From contig NZ_CABPSL010000001.1 of the NCBI RefSeq assembly GCF_902459665.1, positions 620,001 through 684,000 of the forward strand: a stretch of 64,000 nt of DNA. Direction: 5' to 3'. The stretch is from Pandoraea cepalis. Lineage in GTDB: Bacteria; Pseudomonadota; Gammaproteobacteria; Burkholderiales; Burkholderiaceae. Every line of letters begins with the position of its first letter. Position 1 is the first letter of the stretch. Below are positions 62,743 to 64,000 of the stretch, one piece after another. A program made the position numbers and the translations under genes. The notes under the pieces were generated by a model, which did not search any database, was not told where the DNA came from, and worked only from the letters and a program-made list of their open reading frames with translations.

Positions 62743-64000
<1,258 letters not shown>

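Overview
The window reads as a chromosomal stretch from a high-GC beta-proteobacterium of the Burkholderiales. The closest feel is Pandoraea or a near relative. I base this on GC-rich codon use, the gentisate, lactate (lutABC/lldP), formate dehydrogenase and KgtP proteins, the long form of LeuA, and the very high density of LysR regulators and MFS carriers. This is inference from recognition of families; no search was run. I see no insertion sequence, phage gene, tRNA, rRNA or CRISPR array.

Layout. 1-5.3 kb: a partial gene, a YfcF-like glutathione transferase, an aldo/keto reductase divergent from an AraC regulator, an orphan RelB-type antitoxin, a small CxxC protein and a 2-hydroxyacid dehydrogenase. 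5.5-12 kb: a complete 3-hydroxybenzoate/gentisate operon (uptake, 6-hydroxylase, maleylpyruvate isomerase, fumarylpyruvate hydrolase, gentisate dioxygenase) with a divergent LysR gene and inverted-repeat operators. 12-15 kb: ruvA stranded away from ruvB and ruvC, another LysR gene and kgtP. 15.3-20.8 kb: a LysR gene divergent from an operon for a polar amino acid-type ABC importer, a ureohydrolase and a Rid-family protein, probably for a guanidino compound. 20.9-22.2 kb: a secreted protein of unknown function and a DUF190 protein. 22.4-28.2 kb: LysR, MFS carrier, amidohydrolase, trans-3-hydroxy-L-proline dehydratase and an ornithine cyclodeaminase-family reductase, a likely trans-3-hydroxyproline pathway.

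28.2-31.5 kb: an MFS carrier and M20 amidohydrolase divergent from a MarR gene, with a 41-bp perfect palindrome between them. 31.7-35.3 kb: an exported alpha/beta hydrolase, an MFS carrier and an AstE/AspA-type deacylase. 35.3-39.1 kb: HxlR divergent from a luciferase-like oxidoreductase, then a D-amino-acid dehydrogenase-like enzyme and a second aldo/keto reductase. 39.1-41.2 kb: a possible antisense small RNA locus, cytochrome b561 and OmpW. 41.3-47 kb: L-lactate permease and lutABC divergent from an LldR regulator. 47-52 kb: a class A penicillin-binding protein, a LysR gene and NAD-dependent formate dehydrogenase. 52.2-57.6 kb: a GST, LysR, a second AstE/AspA-type deacylase, a spinster-type MFS carrier and a metallo-beta-lactamase-fold hydrolase. 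57.7-62.5 kb: aromatic amino acid catabolism (tyrB, aroP, hppD) with a divergent Lrp/AsnC regulator. 62.5-64 kb: a leucine-rich leader ORF coupled to a short upstream ORF, then leuA running off the end.

Taken together, the region is a string of compact modules, each pairing a transporter with one to four enzymes and a nearby regulator. They feed aromatic acids, amino acids, hydroxyproline, lactate and acylated amino compounds into central metabolism. The least explained parts are the ABC-ureohydrolase-Rid operon, the two deacylase/MFS modules, the long MarR-side palindrome, the displaced ruvA and the two-ORF leader ahead of leuA.
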